Origin: Zobellia galactanivorans
Lineage (GTDB): Bacteria > Bacteroidota > Bacteroidia > Flavobacteriales > Flavobacteriaceae
Direction: 5' to 3'
DNA: 64,000 bases
Assembly (NCBI RefSeq): GCF_000973105.1
Contig: NC_015844.1
Span: forward strand, 2,538,501-2,602,500
Positions 63,901 to 64,000 of the stretch are shown in pieces. Within the stretch, counting starts at the first letter, position 1. Each line of letters begins with the position of its first letter. Below the pieces are notes generated by a model that saw only the letters and a list, made by a program, of their open reading frames with translations, did not search any database and was not told where the DNA came from. A program made the position numbers and the translations under genes.

Positions 63901-64000
63901 CGGGAAGGGGCATGCCGTCTTCCGTGCTAATTACCGTTCCGTTCACTGTGGTTTGTGCATATGCGGCACCGCAGATGAGCATGTTGAGAATGCATAGTGG
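60947..64000 (-). CDS. SusC/RagA-type TonB-dependent transporter (pair 2), start beyond window
   Basis: At least 1017 residues are visible; the frame stays open to the right edge (PLCILNMLICGAAYAQ reads as the second half of a signal peptide), so the true start is a few to a few tens of codons outside. After it come a CarboxypepD_reg-like domain (GTVISTEDGMPLPGANVLVKG), the plug (VVIGYGTSTKRKMVGAVTTL; GGGAPLYVIDGVI) and the barrel ending YSFGINLGF. It heads the largest operon of the locus: SusD2, the small lipoprotein, sulfatases, SGNH hydrolase, propeller and further enzymes. Confidence 0.95.
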   Translation of the reverse strand, partial: PLCILNMLICGAAYAQTTVNGTVISTEDGMPLPGANVLVKGTTVGIVTDFDGNYSIEVPEGSNVLIFSYIGYSTQEVAIDGKTTIDISLDTDSAKLDEVVVIGYGTSTKRKMVGAVTTLAPEKLEQTPFNNVGEALQGQVSGLIVENSGGAPGSSPAISIRGGGAPLYVIDGVITEQQDFNTINSNDIESISFLKDAAATAVYGSRAGNGIVLVTTKRGKDGKINVNYSYNYQMSQPTILPEMMNSYEFAQVQNAASAYEGIPVPYSPDQLETIRTHADLDTYPDNNWPDLTLKEFAPEQRHNLSLSGGDKKTNYFVSLGYIDEGSLLKADVVNYNRFNVRSNVTTKFEKIGLDVGINLNSSIENYQEPSSGMYGIWRAVNQNTDPLYRGYNLDGTLAGGGNGDNPLALTDKDAGYNKTRDKFINAQLDLKWQVPNVEGLKLGMMANYRDGDGWGKLWEYNVPLYMQDGSLMAQTPPALSLSSYYSNRLYFESSASYSRTFGMHGLDATFVYNQTTSNYANLAASRRNYLSGAVDQLFAGPAVGKDNDGSEREAANAGYVFRLKYDFDYKYIIELSGRYDGNDNFAPKKRWGFFPAMSFAWNIAEENFMQKLKEDNIVNSLKLRSSYGKTGVSEGVNRFGYIPVYNLESGIYTIGNSLVNGYSEGNLVNPDELTWYNRESFNYGLDFSTFGDKFSGTLEYFYYLTSGFLVSPQNVYSQPLGKPLPQIRSGSKQRRAGYEVSLRYKSHINEFKFGLGGNVSYFNQLWEQLDTEDEATLKNPYTRETHRTDYWQGGKIYITDGLYQNDEDILNTPRLLSSTETQGGDIRYVDSNGDGKIDEQDKRLAGLPSQPHLTYGIDFNMSYKGWFMNGLFQGAGNRYIGFDRFIAAEAKRLTYVYQLDYWTPTNPDATYPRPVTSVDVNGGNNNIISNPSDYFLKNAKYFRLKNIQLGYDLKKSILADNNWISSCKIFASGTNLFTISPVKDFFDPEQVQADNNGINSYGYPVQRTYSFGINLGF

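Overview
The window is chromosomal DNA from a marine Bacteroidota, most likely a Flavobacteriaceae member of the Zobellia/Maribacter/Arenibacter type. The evidence is two SusC/SusD pairs, textbook Bacteroidota promoters (TTTG, 19-nt spacer, TAnnTTTG), a DNA polymerase III alpha subunit with an N-terminal proofreading domain, an S16 protein with a long charged tail, and very many secreted sulfatases. The genus is inferred from gene content, not proven.

Positions 1-17.7 kb are mostly core genome: a truncated glutaryl-CoA-type acyl-CoA dehydrogenase, a tRNA m6A methyltransferase, a Tat-exported TIM-barrel protein, rpsP-rimM, dnaE, trxA, a DUF58 protein, tRNA-Asp, an EEP-family nuclease, a solo HsdR-N-like nuclease and three small Cys-rich proteins. 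This part ends with a signalling block: a small lipoprotein, an attenuator-like hairpin, a TPR sensor kinase and a response regulator, with a divergent membrane-anchored helix-turn-helix protein.

Positions 17.7-64 kb (continuing past the right edge) form a large polysaccharide utilisation locus, nearly all on the minus strand. It holds twelve S1-type sulfatases, two SusC/SusD pairs, two GH110-type alpha-galactosidases, a GH29 alpha-fucosidase, a clan GH-D-like TIM-barrel hydrolase, a beta-propeller protein, an SGNH hydrolase, a small surface lipoprotein, and a GMC dehydrogenase + gluconate-dehydrogenase-subunit-3 + TIM-barrel trio. Reading 5' to 3' on the minus strand there are five modules: (A) SusC2-SusD2 through the GMC/TIM-barrel trio, 64.0-43.5 kb; (B) a single sulfatase, 43.3-41.8 kb; (C) SusC1-SusD1, 41.2-36.5 kb; (D) sulfatase, GH110 x2, three sulfatases, 36.3-26.1 kb; (E) three sulfatases, one fused to an SMP-30/gluconolactonase domain, 23.0-17.7 kb. 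Terminator-like hairpins separate A/B, B/C and C/D. A plus-strand outer-membrane beta-barrel gene lies between D and E.

The predicted substrate is a heavily sulfated, fucose- and alpha-galactose-containing algal polysaccharide. The SusCD systems would import oligosaccharides, and sulfatases plus exo-glycosidases would strip them. I recognise no endo-acting hydrolase or lyase here, and no classical SusR, hybrid two-component or ECF regulator next to the locus. The strongest candidate for undescribed biology is the exported oxidative trio embedded among the sulfatases, followed by the sulfatase/SMP-30 fusion and a pair of sulfatases with a coordinated set of active-site substitutions.
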